Assembly (NCBI GenBank): GCA_964547415.1
Contig: CAZJNX010000004.1
Span: forward strand, 1-49,331
Length of the DNA: 49,331 nt
Direction of reading: 5' to 3'
Origin: CAZJNX01 sp964547415
GTDB lineage: Bacteria; Pseudomonadota; Alphaproteobacteria; Rhizobiales; Amorphaceae
In this document: positions 26,925-35,826 of the stretch, piece by piece
Position numbering within the stretch: position 1 is the first letter of the stretch
Layout: every line of letters starts with the position of its first letter
The notes under the pieces: model-generated
Seen by the model: the letters and a program-made list of their open reading frames with translations, nothing else
What the model was told of the DNA's origin: nothing
The model's database searches: none
Translations under genes and position numbers: made by a program

Positions 26925-27415
26925 ATTTCCCTCGCGAAAGCGTTCTCTCCATCCGGCTGCGGCCGGATTTTTCCGTTGTATTCGAGGGTTATGCGGGTGG
27001 AGCGCTTAACCGCCAGAGTACAAGAGCCCCGGGGCGGGCGTCTCTATGTTCTCGGTTTCTCCCGACCTCTTAACCACGTCCCAGCGGTTAAGAGACTGGA
27101 GCATCTGATTTTACGTCGTATTCCCGTAGCCGCGGGATCGGCTCGTTCGGAAGAGCCTTCTCTCTCTGCGTTGGCGACCGAGAACGAACCCGTGAACGCG
27201 GTCGACGCGGGGCAGTCGATCGTCGAAGCGGCGTCGCGTGCGTGCCGCTGACGGAGGCAGAATTCCCTCCACGAGACCGCAGGTTAGGTCGAGCGGCTGC
27301 CGGACGGGGCGGCGGCACCTGGGATGGTGGCTGAGGACCCGCTTGCGCGGCGCACCCACCCCCGACAATCCTCTCATTCGAGCACTGCCAGTCGCCCCTC
27401 GGAAGCGGAGCAGTC
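26925..27415. other. Left end of the island, no recognised gene
   Basis: Less GC-rich than the surroundings. Contains a hairpin at 27067-27094 and another copy of its half-site at 27005-27011. No open frame shows a family pattern. Confidence 0.5.
27067..27094. repeat. Inverted repeat (CTCTTAACC / GGTTAAGAG)
   Basis: Nine-base arms with a 10-base loop. CTTAACC occurs again at 27005-27011. So three copies of the heptamer lie within 90 bases, 80-170 bases inside the tRNA boundary. Could be recombinase arm sites, an operator, or a weak terminator lacking a T-run. Confidence 0.45.
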
Positions 27416-28715
27416 GTGCCGGACCATCCCGTGGAACAGCAAGTCGCCCTGGCGTTCAATCGGGCGAACGCAGCGTTCCGAATGCACCGGTGGACGGAAG
27501 CGCTCGCCCAAGCCGAAATGGCCGTGGGCAGGCAGCCGGATCTCGTCGTCGCCTGGATCCTGAAGGCACGGGCCCATACGCAGCTCGTTGAGCTGGAAGC
27601 GGCGCAGTCCACGTACGAGCGGGCCATCGGCGTCGATCCGAATGAATTCTCCGCCCACCTGGAACTCGGGCACGTTTACCGGCGGATGGGCGAGGCCGTT
27701 GCCGCTCGCAAGGCCTATGGGCGCGCCGCAGCCATCCGGCCGGACGATCGGCGGCCGTATCTGGCGCTCGTCCGCCTTCTGGAGCAAGCCGGCGCGGCGG
27801 AACACGAGGCGGCGGCCGTCCACTACGAGAGGGCGCTGGAGGCGGACCGCGACGATCCGCTGGCGCAGGCCGACACCCATCTGCGCATCGCGACCTATCG
27901 GCTCGAGGCGCGCGATGCACCGCGGGCTCTCGAGGCGCTGCGGGCGGCCGAGCCTGTCGTTCGGCAGCTGGCGCCAAACTCGGAGCTCTGCGAGGACATC
28001 GCGTTGCAGCGCGCGCGGGCCCTGTTCAAGCTCGGCCTGACCGGTGCCGCGGAAACGGCGCTGGCGGGCCTGAAGACGAGCGGCAGGGACAATATCCTGA
28101 GACGAGCGGCCGATCTCGCCTTCCAGTTCAACGCGCACGCGCTGGCGGTCCTCCTGCTCGCCCGGATCGTCGACTTGCGCCCGGCGGACGGTTCGGCCGA
28201 ACTTGCGCTCGCCGACATGCTCGTTCGCAGCTGGCGCCTGTCGGAAGGCGACGAAGCGCTCGGCCGCGCGCGCGCCAAGGGCGGCGTTCCCGAGGCGTTG
28301 CTGCTCGCTACCTCGGCGACGCTCGCCCTGCGCACGGGCGACGTGGAGACCGCGATCCGATGCTTCCGCCAGCTCCACGTGCTCGGCGGACCGACCGTCC
28401 GTTCTCGGATCGCGATGAGCAGCCTCTATGCCGACCGCTCGTCCCCGACTGCCGTCGCCATGCTTCATCGCGAACTGTTCGCCGACCTCGCGAGGACGCG
28501 CGGCCCGTGGCCTCGTTCCCGAACGGGCGCGAACGGGACCGCCCGCTGCGGATCGGCATGGTGACGCGCGACGTCCCGCTCGCGGCCGTGCCGGACGCCT
28601 TCTCGCGCGACGAGATCGACATCCTGATCGACCTTGCCGGGCACACCAATTACGCACAGATGGCGGCCTTCGCCGAGCGCCTCGTTCCAGTCCAGGCGAC
28701 CTTCCTCGGTCCGAC
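27416..28715 (+). pseudogene. TPR protein with damaged SPINDLY-type (GT41) glycosyltransferase domain
   Basis: From GTG 27416 a clean tetratricopeptide solenoid of about 350 residues is readable (for example YERAIGVDPNEFSAHLELGH, GRAAAIRPDDRRPYLALVRL). A frameshift near 28500 then separates it from the start of the catalytic part, ASFPNGRERDRPLRIGMVTRDV. This is joined, with some 50 residues missing, to DEIDILIDLAGHT and ERLVPVQATFLG. These motifs match O-GlcNAc-transferase-like proteins of bacteria. After about 28715 the sense changes to another family. The TPR part alone could be translated to a stop at 28564. Cargo is probably a surface or secreted protein, by family. Confidence 0.8.
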
Positions 28716-28744
28716 TATCCGCTCCCTGACATGGCGGACATGGG

Positions 28745-28877
28745 CCCCGCGCCTTCACCGCGGACGGCTCTGGCTGGTGCAGGCCGGGACGGGGGAGTTC
28801 GGAACAGTGGAGCCTGCGAGCGGGCGCTTCGAGCCGATCACGTTCCTGCCCGGCTCCGCACGCGGCATCTGGCGAAC
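28745..28877 (+). pseudogene. TIGR03032/DUF4915 protein, internal fragment
   Basis: PRLHRGRLWLVQAGTGEFGT then EPASGRFEPITFLPGSARGI matches the central beta-propeller-like repeat of TIGR03032 proteins. It is fused in frame after the GT41 remnant. Function of the family is unknown; it often accompanies TPR and repeat-protein genes. Another piece of the same family lies at 29351-29544. Confidence 0.65.
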
Positions 28878-28904
28878 ACGGTGTTCTGTTTCGTGCCGGA
28901 GGCG

Positions 28905-29102
28905 CCGGTCACCGTCGATGCCGCGGTCCGCGAACATCGCCCGGTAGCGGGCGACCACGCCGTGATCGCCGAAGCTGGGCGCCTTGAGGACCAGCCGGCT
29001 CTCCGGGCGGGCCTTCAGGACGGCGGCCCACAATCCGACCGTGAGCGGCGTCAGCTCGGGGACGTCGTTGAAGGAGCCGAACGTCAGCGGTCGGTTGTGC
29101 CG
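28905..29102 (-). pseudogene. GT41 (SPINDLY-type) C-terminal fragment, opposite strand
   Basis: Reads NRPLTFGSFNDVPELTPLT, then LWAAVLKARPESRLVLKAPS and ARYRAMFADRGID, the UDP-sugar-binding half of SPINDLY-type transferases. It is on the opposite strand to the GT41 start 200 bases away, so either an inversion split one gene or two copies existed. No start or stop of its own. Confidence 0.72.
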
Positions 29103-29110
29103 CGGCCGGG

Positions 29111-29254
29111 CTGACGCCCGTCCTCAGGCAGTCCGGCAAGTCCCGCGGCGTCCGACGCTCCACCAGCGGCGACCGCGGCCTCGAGCGCGTCTTCTTCCAA
29201 TCCGCCTTCGTCGCGCTGTCCCACCCCGAGAGCCGCGCCTTCTACGACCGCAAG
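29111..29254 (+). mobile_element. IS110-family transposase, C-terminal fragment
   Basis: 48 codons: GKSRGVRRSTSGDRGLERVF, FQSAFVALSHPESRAFYDRK. This is the conserved end of the transposase_20 domain of IS110/IS902-type elements. No N-terminal DEDD domain and no terminal repeats are visible. It shows that an insertion sequence took part in the rearrangement of this island. Confidence 0.72.
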
Positions 29255-29350
29255 ACACCGCGTCGATCCGGCCGAAGCGGTCGAGCGTCGCGCGGCCTGC
29301 CACGCGGAAAAGGCCCAGCGCACCGCCTCCTTCTGCGCCGGCGGGAGGGC

Positions 29351-29544
29351 GCCTTCTCAGGTCTCGTCCTCGACGAGAGGCTGGCGCGGGAGGCGATCTC
29401 GGCCAAGTGCGCCGTGTGCGTCATCAATCTCCTCACCGGCGACGTGGAGCACCGGCTCGACATCGATGGCGTCGTCCGCGAGCTCTACGACGTGGCGGTC
29501 ATTCCGGCCGTGCGGCGACCGATGGCCTTCGGCTTCCGGACCCC
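29351..29544 (+). pseudogene. TIGR03032/DUF4915 protein, C-terminal fragment
   Basis: Reads AFSGLVLDERLAREAISAKC, then CVINLLTGDVEHRL, VRELYDVAVIPAVRRPMAFGF, the standard C-terminus of the family. Sense ends at about 29544, where the DNA becomes the complement of an RTX repeat. The same family's central part is at 28745-28877. Confidence 0.7.
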
Positions 29545-30876
29545 TTCCCCGCCGTACGCGCGATCCTCGCCGCCGTTGCCGACGATCCGGTCGTCGCCCG
29601 TCCCGCCGAACAGGACGTCGTCGCCCGCCGATCCGGTCGGCGTGTCGTCACCGACGGTCCCGATCTCAGTCGCCGCGCCGGAGAAATCCCCGCCGAACAC
29701 CACGAAGCTCGCACCGGAGTTGCCGTCGCCGTTGACGTCCCCGGCGCCGCTCACCGAACGGCCCGACCCGTCGAACGCCGACACGCCTTTGAGGACGAAG
29801 CCGCCGATGCCGGCCTCAACCTCCGACAACTCGATTGCAGCAATTGCATCGTCGGTGCCGGTGATCGTCACCGTCACCGTCTTGGTCGCGGTGCCGCCGT
29901 TGCCGTCGTCGACGGTGACCTCATAGCTCTGCGTCAGCGTCTGCCCCGCCGCGAGGTCGTCGATGGCCGCGTCGGCGACCTCGAACGACCAGGCCACGGC
30001 GCCCGTGGTGGTGGCGTCGGTCGAGGTCGGCTGTTCGATGGAGAAGGCGCCGCGATAGCCCGTCTCCTGCGCCGTAAAGCGCGCCGTGTGCGTGTCCGTC
30101 ACGTCGACGTCGGAGAAGTTCACCGCGCCCGTGGCCGACAGCGTCGCCGTGCCCTAATCAGCCGCCAGGTCGGCGACCTCGGTCACCCCGCCCGTGACGG
30201 TGGACGCCTCGATCACCGGCCCGTCGTTCTCCCGCTTGACGACCACGGCCACCGTTCCCGTGTCGTCGCCGCCGCGGCCGTCGGAGACGACGTAGGTGAA
30301 CACGGCATGCCCGTTGAAGTCCCGCTCCGGCTGGAAGGCGACCGTGCCGTCGTCGCGGAGATGCACCTCGCCGCCGCTGCCCGAGGCGACCGACACGATC
30401 CGGGGAACGTCCCCGTCCACGTCCCGGTCGTTGGCGAGAAGGTCCGACGGGTCGATGCCCAGCGTGGTGTCCTCCCGGCCCGACAGGATGTCGGTGCGCG
30501 CGATGACGGCGTTGTTGCGGCCGTCGAGGTAGAGGGTGTGGTCGGCGAAGCGCACCTCCTCCACCTCGTCCAGGACGTCGCGCCCCTCGTCCCCGAGGAA
30601 GGCGGTGCGGTCCTCCACGACCGTGCCCGACGGCCCGATCCGGATGTCGAAGTCCGCGACGATGCCGCCGTAGACCGCGACGTCGTACCCATCGCCGCCG
30701 ACGAGGTGGTCGTCGCCGGCCATGCCCTCGAGGGTGTCGCGGCCAACGCCGCCGAAGAGGGTGTCGTTCCCCGTCCCCGCGTTCAGGAGATCGTCCCCGT
30801 CGAGGCCTGTGAGGATGTCCGCCACGCCCGTCCCCACGAGCGTGTCGTTCCCGCTGGTTCCCGACCGAACCGCCAT
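29545..30876 (-). pseudogene. RTX/cadherin-like calcium-binding adhesin, interrupted and truncated
   Basis: From ATG 30876 (MAVRSGTSGND). RTX nonapeptides come first (GLDGDDLLNAGTGNDTLFGG), then a cadherin-like repeat (SDLLANDRDVDGDVPRIVSV, FNGHAVFTYVVSDGRGG). An in-frame TAG at 30154-30156 interrupts. The same frame resumes with a VCBS repeat (LSATGAVNFSDVDVTDTHTA, YEVTVDDGNGGTATKTVTVT), an FG-GAP-like piece and a second RTX block (GTGDDRIVGNGGEDRAYGGEG), and then breaks off. Such proteins leave by a type I system through a C-terminal signal, which is missing here. ATG 30876 has GGAGCGG upstream. Confidence 0.82.
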
Positions 30877-31196
30877 GCCGCCGCTCCGATGGTCCGCTGA
30901 TCTCGAAGAAGGTGTCCACCCCGGGGCCGACGCTGCGGGCAACCGACGTGATCATGCCACAGTCGAGACAATATCAACCGGGCAGTCTGAACCGCCCGGC
31001 GGCCCGCAGGAAAAGCGTTGGCGAGGGGAAGCAGAGAAGCTTACCTCCCAGAGCCACCCCATCCGCCAGCTGTGACGGGGCCTCGACCGAAACCCTGCTT
31101 GCGGACCGGCCGCTTGTCCGGACCGGCTCTTCTGTTCGGTCGACCGCGCAAGGTCCGCGGACCGATGATCGCAACGGCCCGGCCCGAGGCACCGTG
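30877..31196. other. Gap containing the right island boundary
   Basis: No gene recognised. Holds the promoter region of the RTX remnant and the 15-bp att copy at 31054-31068. Confidence 0.5.
31054..31068. repeat. attR-like copy of the tRNA-Ser 3' end
   Basis: CCACCCCATCCGCCA, exact copy of 26910-26924 including the CCA. There is no tRNA structure around it, so it is a recombination scar rather than a second tRNA gene. Confidence 0.7.
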
Positions 31197-31733
31197 TCAG
31201 CCCTCCTTCTTCCAATACCGGTGCGCCACGCCGGCGGTGGCAAGAAAGAACAGGCCGATCCACGCCACATCCGACAGGCCATTGTAAACGGCCCACGCCT
31301 GGTCCGAAACATTCCGCCACATCAATTCATTCGCCGCGGCTCTCGCCAGCGAGATGGCGATCCAGGTGAGATGGAGGAGGCGCCATCCGTGGTCCGTCAT
31401 CTGAATGGAGTAACCGAGGGTACGACGCAGCAGGCTCGGTCGAAGAAGCATCCCGAGCGCAATGATGGTTGCGAAGGCCACCGAGCCGACCGTGTTACTG
31501 ATCTTGACGTAGGTCGTGTCGTCCAGAACCAGACCAACCGCCAGGAGAACAAGGGTCAGCGCAAAGATCGACAGGGCCATCAGGGGCAGGCTTCGGTCCC
31601 ATCGCCATCGCAACGCGATGGCCGCCGCCGTCGCAACGGCCGCGAGCGCGGCCCCGAGGAACATGCCCGCGACGGCGTTGCCGATGAGAAAGGCCGGGCC
31701 GGGGATCAACTCCAGAGCCAAACGCTTGTCCAC
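31197..31733 (-). CDS. yciB: Inner membrane septation protein A
   Basis: 178 residues with five membrane segments. YciB/IspZ signatures: LELIPGPAFLIGN near the start, NTVGSVAFATIIALGMLLR, LLRRTLGYSIQMTDHGWRLL, ARAAANELMWR. The family links cell-envelope synthesis and division. Start GTG 31733 follows GGAGGAG, better than the longer frame upstream. It is an ordinary chromosomal gene and marks the return to core DNA right of the island. Confidence 0.9.
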   Translation of the reverse strand: MDKRLALELIPGPAFLIGNAVAGMFLGAALAAVATAAAIALRWRWDRSLPLMALSIFALTLVLLAVGLVLDDTTYVKISNTVGSVAFATIIALGMLLRPSLLRRTLGYSIQMTDHGWRLLHLTWIAISLARAAANELMWRNVSDQAWAVYNGLSDVAWIGLFFLATAGVAHRYWKKEG

Positions 31734-32948
31734 ACTTCTCCTCCGGTCCTCGGTCGGCAAGACCGACGCTTCATGGGGCGGCAAAGGGTATGAGGACCCG
31801 ATCCGTCACCGATGAGCGTCGGAGGCTGGAACCGGAGCGCGGAGAAGGTGCCGCACGCTGCGGGCTGGAGCCGCCATCCATGCCATTGGCACCGCGCGGT
31901 TCGCCCTTCAAGCTGTCGGCGAAGCCGGCGCGACGCCGATCCCGGTCCCGTTCCATTCGCCAGCCCCGCCGGGCTCGCACCGCGGGATCCGTCGGCCCGC
32001 CGCGCGGTGACCGCGGGGCGTCACCTTCAGCCATCCGCGCGACCCGGTCCCGCACCGGTCCGTCGCTGGTCCGTCGCTGGTCCGGGCGCGCGGGCGCGCG
32101 GGCGCGCGGGCAGGGCCCGCCACCGCCGCGAGGTCAGCCAGCGCATCGCCTATCGACGCCGCGTCTGGGCGAGCGCTCCGCCTCGGCGCGTTGCTCGCGA
32201 TCGGCCCCTCCCCGCCGCGCCCGTCGGCGGGGAGGCGCTCCCCCGCGAGGCCGAGCCCGACCAGCGCGGCGACGCCGGCCCGGGCCTTGCCGGTCGGCGT
32301 CTCCAGCGCGCCGGCGTATCGGAGGGTCGGGATGGACCGGGCGACCGCCGCGATCGGCGGGACCGGCCCGGCCGCGGCGTCCTGCGCCAGCCCGCGACGC
32401 TGGACGATGTCGTCGAGATGGTGTTCGCTCTCCCGGCCGAGACGCCTGCGCGACGGACAGGCGGTCGACCCGATCCGTGTCCTGCGGCGCCGCCGCACCC
32501 GGAAACGTCGCCGGAAAGCGGACCGCCAGCGGCAAGGCCCTGGCCTTGAACGTCTGCCCGGCCCCCTGTCGCCCGTGCGGCGCGACTAGCCCATGGTCCT
32601 CCCGCGGCGTCCGGCTCGCCGGTCGTGCGGCGGCAGCCCGATGCGGCGCGGCCGGCGCGCGACCACCAAGCGATGCGCCGCCGCGAAGGATCCGGACGCG
32701 CGGACCGAAGACCGGCAAACCCCGGCCCCGTCAGCGCCGGCGGCTGCCGGAGCGCGGCGCGGGCCTCGCGACGGTCGGGTGGGCCGGGAGGAAGGCAAGG
32801 CGGCGCCGATCTGCTAGAAGACCCGATGGCCCACCGGCCACGGGCTGCACCGGCGGCACGCCGCACCGGGACTCAGCCCGCCGGAAAAGGGCGCGGACAG
32901 CGGCCCGCGGACGTCCGCGGCTTGTCGAGGAATGCGAACCGCCAGACG
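31734..32948. other. About 1.1 kb without a recognised gene
   Basis: No open frame on either strand shows a family pattern, although several are long, as expected at this GC content. It contains short tandem repeats at 32057-32112. The right end may include the 5' end of the cyclase gene if its ATG at 32826 is used. Confidence 0.5.
32057..32112. repeat. Short tandem repeats
   Basis: GGTCCGTCGCT occurs twice in tandem and is followed by about four copies of GGGCGCGC. Low-complexity GC-rich DNA in a gene-free stretch. Confidence 0.6.
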
Positions 32949-35132
32949 ATGCAGCGCCCTGCGACGAACGAGATCGGCGAACGCCAGCGCCCGCGCCGCA
33001 AGGGGTCGCGCCGCCGGACGGAGCGCTTCGCCGTTCCGCTGAAGCCGGCGATCATGGTCGTGGTCACCGCCATGACCGTCCCGGTGCTGCTCGCCATCAT
33101 CCAGATCAACTACCGCTCCACGGACCGGGTCGTCCGCGAGCACGCCATCGCCCTCGTGGAGAAGTTCCGCGCCGAGACGGTCGAGGACATCGTCGGCGAG
33201 TTCGACGCGCTCACCGCGCAGATCGTGACGGCCGCCGAGCTCGGCCGCCAGGAGCCGCGCTTCTTCGCCGGCAACCGGTCCCTCGGCTACCTCTTCCGCG
33301 TCCTCGAGCACAGCCCGACCGCGCTCAACGTGTACGTCGGCCTCGAGGACGGCGCCTTCCGCCAGGCGCGGCGCATCCACGATCCCACGGTCGAGATCCA
33401 CGGCACGCTGCCGCCCGAGAACGCGACCTTCGCCTATCGCCTCCTCGAGCCGGAGCCGGGCGAGCCCGTCCTCGATCGCTACGTGTTCCTCGACGAGGAC
33501 CAGACGGTCCTCGGCGAGGCGGCGGCGGTGAGCGGCTACGACCCGCGTGAGCGGGCCTGGTACCGCCAGGCCGTCGAGGCCGGCGGCACCACCATGACCG
33601 ACGCCGAGCTCTTCTGGGCCTTCGGCCTCGTCGGGTTCACCGTCGCAGCGCCCTACGCGGTGGACGGCACGCTCGCCGGCGTCGTGGCCGCCGACGTCAC
33701 GCTCGACAGCTTCTCCGGCTATCTCGCCGACAACGCGCTCAGCCCCAACAGCCTCAGCTACCTCCTCGACCAGCACGGCGACGTGCTCGCCGCTTCCGAC
33801 CAGACGACCACCTACGGGAGCCGCAACGAGGTCGTGGAGCTTCCCCACGTGACCGACGTCGACAACCGTCTCGTCGGGCTCGCCTACGCCGCGCGGCCGC
33901 GCGAGGGTCACGACGACGTCTACGCCTTCTCCCACGGGGGGAAGGACTACATCGTCGGCCTGTCGGACTTCGCCGACGCCTTCGGCAAGCCGTGGCGGCT
34001 GATGGTGCTGACGCCGCTCGCCGACTTCACGGCGGACCTCAACCGCAACAACCGCCACATGGTGTTGCTCGGCCTCGCCGCGATCGCCGTGCAGCTCGCC
34101 ATCGTCTACCTGGTCGCCAGCCTCGTCGCCGCGCCGCTCAGCCGCCTCGCCGCCCGGGTCGAGCGGATCCGGGCGCTGAAGCCGGCCGGGGACCTGCCGG
34201 CGGTCAGGTCCTCCGTGCGCGAGGTCGCCGCCCTCTCCCGGGCGATCGAGACGCTGGACCTTGCGATGCAGGCCTTCGCCCGCTTCGTGCCCGTCGGCCT
34301 CGTGCGGGAGCTCCTCTCCTCGCAGGACCGGCTGGAGATCGGCGGCCAGAGCAAGTTCCTCACCATCTTCTTCTCCGACATGGAGGGCTTTTCCGCCCTT
34401 GCCGAGCGGATCGCCTCGCGCGAGCTGCTGGAGCGGATCTCGACCATGCTCGCCCTCGTCTCCCGCTGCGTGCACGAGGAGAAGGGCACCATCGACAAGT
34501 TCGTCGGCGACGGGGTGATGGCGTTCTGGGGTGCGCCCACCCCCCTCGAGGACCACGCCTTCCATGCCTGCGTGGCCGCGCTCAGGATCCAGCGCGCCAT
34601 CGGCCGGCTCAACGAGAGCTGGCGGCATGCGGAGGCGCCGCAGATGCGCCTGCGCATCGGCATCCACTCCGACGCGGTGCTGGTGGGGACGGTGGGATCG
34701 CGCGAGCGGATGAGCTACACGGTCCTGGGCGACGGGGTGAACATCGCCGCGCGCCTCGAGGACATGAACAAGGTGTACGGCACGCTCCTGTGCATCAGCC
34801 ACGACACGTTCCGCGAGGCCGGGGACCGGCTGTGCGTGCGCCCGGTGGACGAGGTGTCCGTGAAGGGCCGGCGGGCGCGGGTCACGATCTACGAGCTCCT
34901 CGGCGCCCACGGCGCGGGCGAGGCGCTCGAGCCCACGGCCGGGGACCGGGAGATCGCGCGCGCCACCCGCCACGCCTTCGACGCGCTGGTGGCCGGCGAC
35001 GGGGCGACGGCCCTCGCCCGCTACCGCGCGGTGCTGGCGCTCCGCCCGGACGACCCGGTGGCCGCGGTGCACGTCCGTCGCCTCGCCGGGGACACCCCGG
35101 CGACGCCGGTGGTCGCCCATGACCGCGGTTGA
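32949..35132 (+). CDS. Membrane-bound class III adenylate/guanylate cyclase with periplasmic Cache-type sensor
   Basis: 727 residues from ATG 32949; ATG 32826 would add 41 basic residues. First membrane helix at about 31-53, a periplasmic sensor to about 368 (SGYDPRERAWYRQAVEAGG is typical of Cache domains), second helix at 370-395, HAMP-like linker, then the cyclase domain. Catalytic features: metal Asp in FFSDMEGFSALAE, DKFVGDGVMAFWGAP with the purine Lys and second metal Asp, and YTVLGDGVNIAARLE with the transition-state Asn and Arg. A short TPR-like tail follows. The adenine-versus-guanine residues (Lys and Thr) fit adenylate cyclase. It overlaps the methyltransferase gene by 14 bases. 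Confidence 0.92.
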   Translation: MQRPATNEIGERQRPRRKGSRRRTERFAVPLKPAIMVVVTAMTVPVLLAIIQINYRSTDRVVREHAIALVEKFRAETVEDIVGEFDALTAQIVTAAELGRQEPRFFAGNRSLGYLFRVLEHSPTALNVYVGLEDGAFRQARRIHDPTVEIHGTLPPENATFAYRLLEPEPGEPVLDRYVFLDEDQTVLGEAAAVSGYDPRERAWYRQAVEAGGTTMTDAELFWAFGLVGFTVAAPYAVDGTLAGVVAADVTLDSFSGYLADNALSPNSLSYLLDQHGDVLAASDQTTTYGSRNEVVELPHVTDVDNRLVGLAYAARPREGHDDVYAFSHGGKDYIVGLSDFADAFGKPWRLMVLTPLADFTADLNRNNRHMVLLGLAAIAVQLAIVYLVASLVAAPLSRLAARVERIRALKPAGDLPAVRSSVREVAALSRAIETLDLAMQAFARFVPVGLVRELLSSQDRLEIGGQSKFLTIFFSDMEGFSALAERIASRELLERISTMLALVSRCVHEEKGTIDKFVGDGVMAFWGAPTPLEDHAFHACVAALRIQRAIGRLNESWRHAEAPQMRLRIGIHSDAVLVGTVGSRERMSYTVLGDGVNIAARLEDMNKVYGTLLCISHDTFREAGDRLCVRPVDEVSVKGRRARVTIYELLGAHGAGEALEPTAGDREIARATRHAFDALVAGDGATALARYRAVLALRPDDPVAAVHVRRLAGDTPATPVVAHDRG

Positions 35133-35826
35133 GGGGGCCGCCGGGGCGCCCGCCTTCCGGCCGAGCGCCTACACCGCGGCGGTGTTGCGCCAGCTCCTCC
35201 TGCGGCGCGAGCGGGTGCGGGGCGCGCGGGTGCTCGACGTCGGCTGCGGCGGCGGCGTCCTCCTCGCGGCCGCCGCGGCCTGCGGGGCCTCGGAGATCGC
35301 GGGCGTCGACGTGGAGCCGGACGCCCTCGAGGAGACGCGGCGCACCCTTGCGGGCGTCGATCCCGCCGTCGCGGTGGACATCGTCCGCGGCGACCTGTTC
35401 TCGCCCCTCGGCGACCGCCGCTTCGACGTGGTGCTGGCAAACCTTCCCCACTTCCCGATGGACCGGGCCCCGGCCGACGGGCGGCACCCGTCCTGGAGCG
35501 CGGGCGGCGCGGACGGGCGCCTCCACCTCGACCCCTTCCTCGACACCCTCGCCGACCACCTCGCGCCCGGCGGATGGGCGCTCCTCGCCCACAACGCCTT
35601 CGTGGGGGCGGACCGCACGCGGGCCCGGGCGGCCGCGGCGGGGCTCGCGGTGCGCGTTGCCGACACGCTGATGGTGCCGCTGCCGCCGGACAAGCTCGCG
35701 CGGATGAGCACGTCGGTCCTCGAGGCCGAAGCGGGCCGGACGATCCACCACTTCGGCGGCCACGTCTTCGGCGAGGTGCTCGTCCTCCTCCTCGAACGGG
35801 CGGACGCGGGCGCGGCGCGGCCGTGA
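35119..35826 (+). CDS. SAM-dependent methyltransferase (HemK-like fold)
   Basis: 235 residues. SAM-binding VLDVGCGGGVLLAAAAACGA at about residues 39-58, acidic IAGVDVEPDAL, and VVLANLPHFPMDR in the place of the NPPY motif of N-methyltransferases. An N-terminal helix (AYTAAVLRQLLLRR) is present. It starts inside the cyclase 3' end and its stop overlaps the transporter start (GTGA), so all are one transcript. Target not evident. Confidence 0.85.
   Translation: MTAVEGAAGAPAFRPSAYTAAVLRQLLLRRERVRGARVLDVGCGGGVLLAAAAACGASEIAGVDVEPDALEETRRTLAGVDPAVAVDIVRGDLFSPLGDRRFDVVLANLPHFPMDRAPADGRHPSWSAGGADGRLHLDPFLDTLADHLAPGGWALLAHNAFVGADRTRARAAAAGLAVRVADTLMVPLPPDKLARMSTSVLEAEAGRTIHHFGGHVFGEVLVLLLERADAGAARP

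Larger units (their letters stand above)
26925..31068. mobile_element. Genomic island remnant at tRNA-Ser
   Basis: The 4.1 kb between the two 15-bp copies. It contains a TPR/GT41 pseudogene, TIGR03032 pieces, an IS110-family transposase fragment and an interrupted RTX adhesin, none intact. No integrase gene is visible, so the element has lost its mobility functions or was mobilised in trans. Parts, especially 26.93-27.40 kb, have visibly more A+T than neighbouring DNA. Confidence 0.6.

Noticed and set aside
26331..27251. Plus-strand open frame across the tRNA-Ser gene
   Set aside because: It reads through the tRNA and has no protein family pattern; an artefact of GC content.
3766..30156. Stop-codon reassignment of TAA/TAG to Tyr
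   Set aside because: TAA ends the MFS gene and TAG ends the autotransporter barrel exactly at their expected ends, so both act as stops here. The interrupted genes are better explained by decay or error.
26925..31068. An integrase or relaxase within the tRNA island
   Set aside because: No tyrosine or serine recombinase motif was found in any frame; the only mobile gene is the IS110 fragment.
32134..32866. Minus-strand open frames between yciB and the cyclase as a gene
   Set aside because: Composition is Arg/Gly/Ala-rich without conserved motifs, and several frames are open at once.
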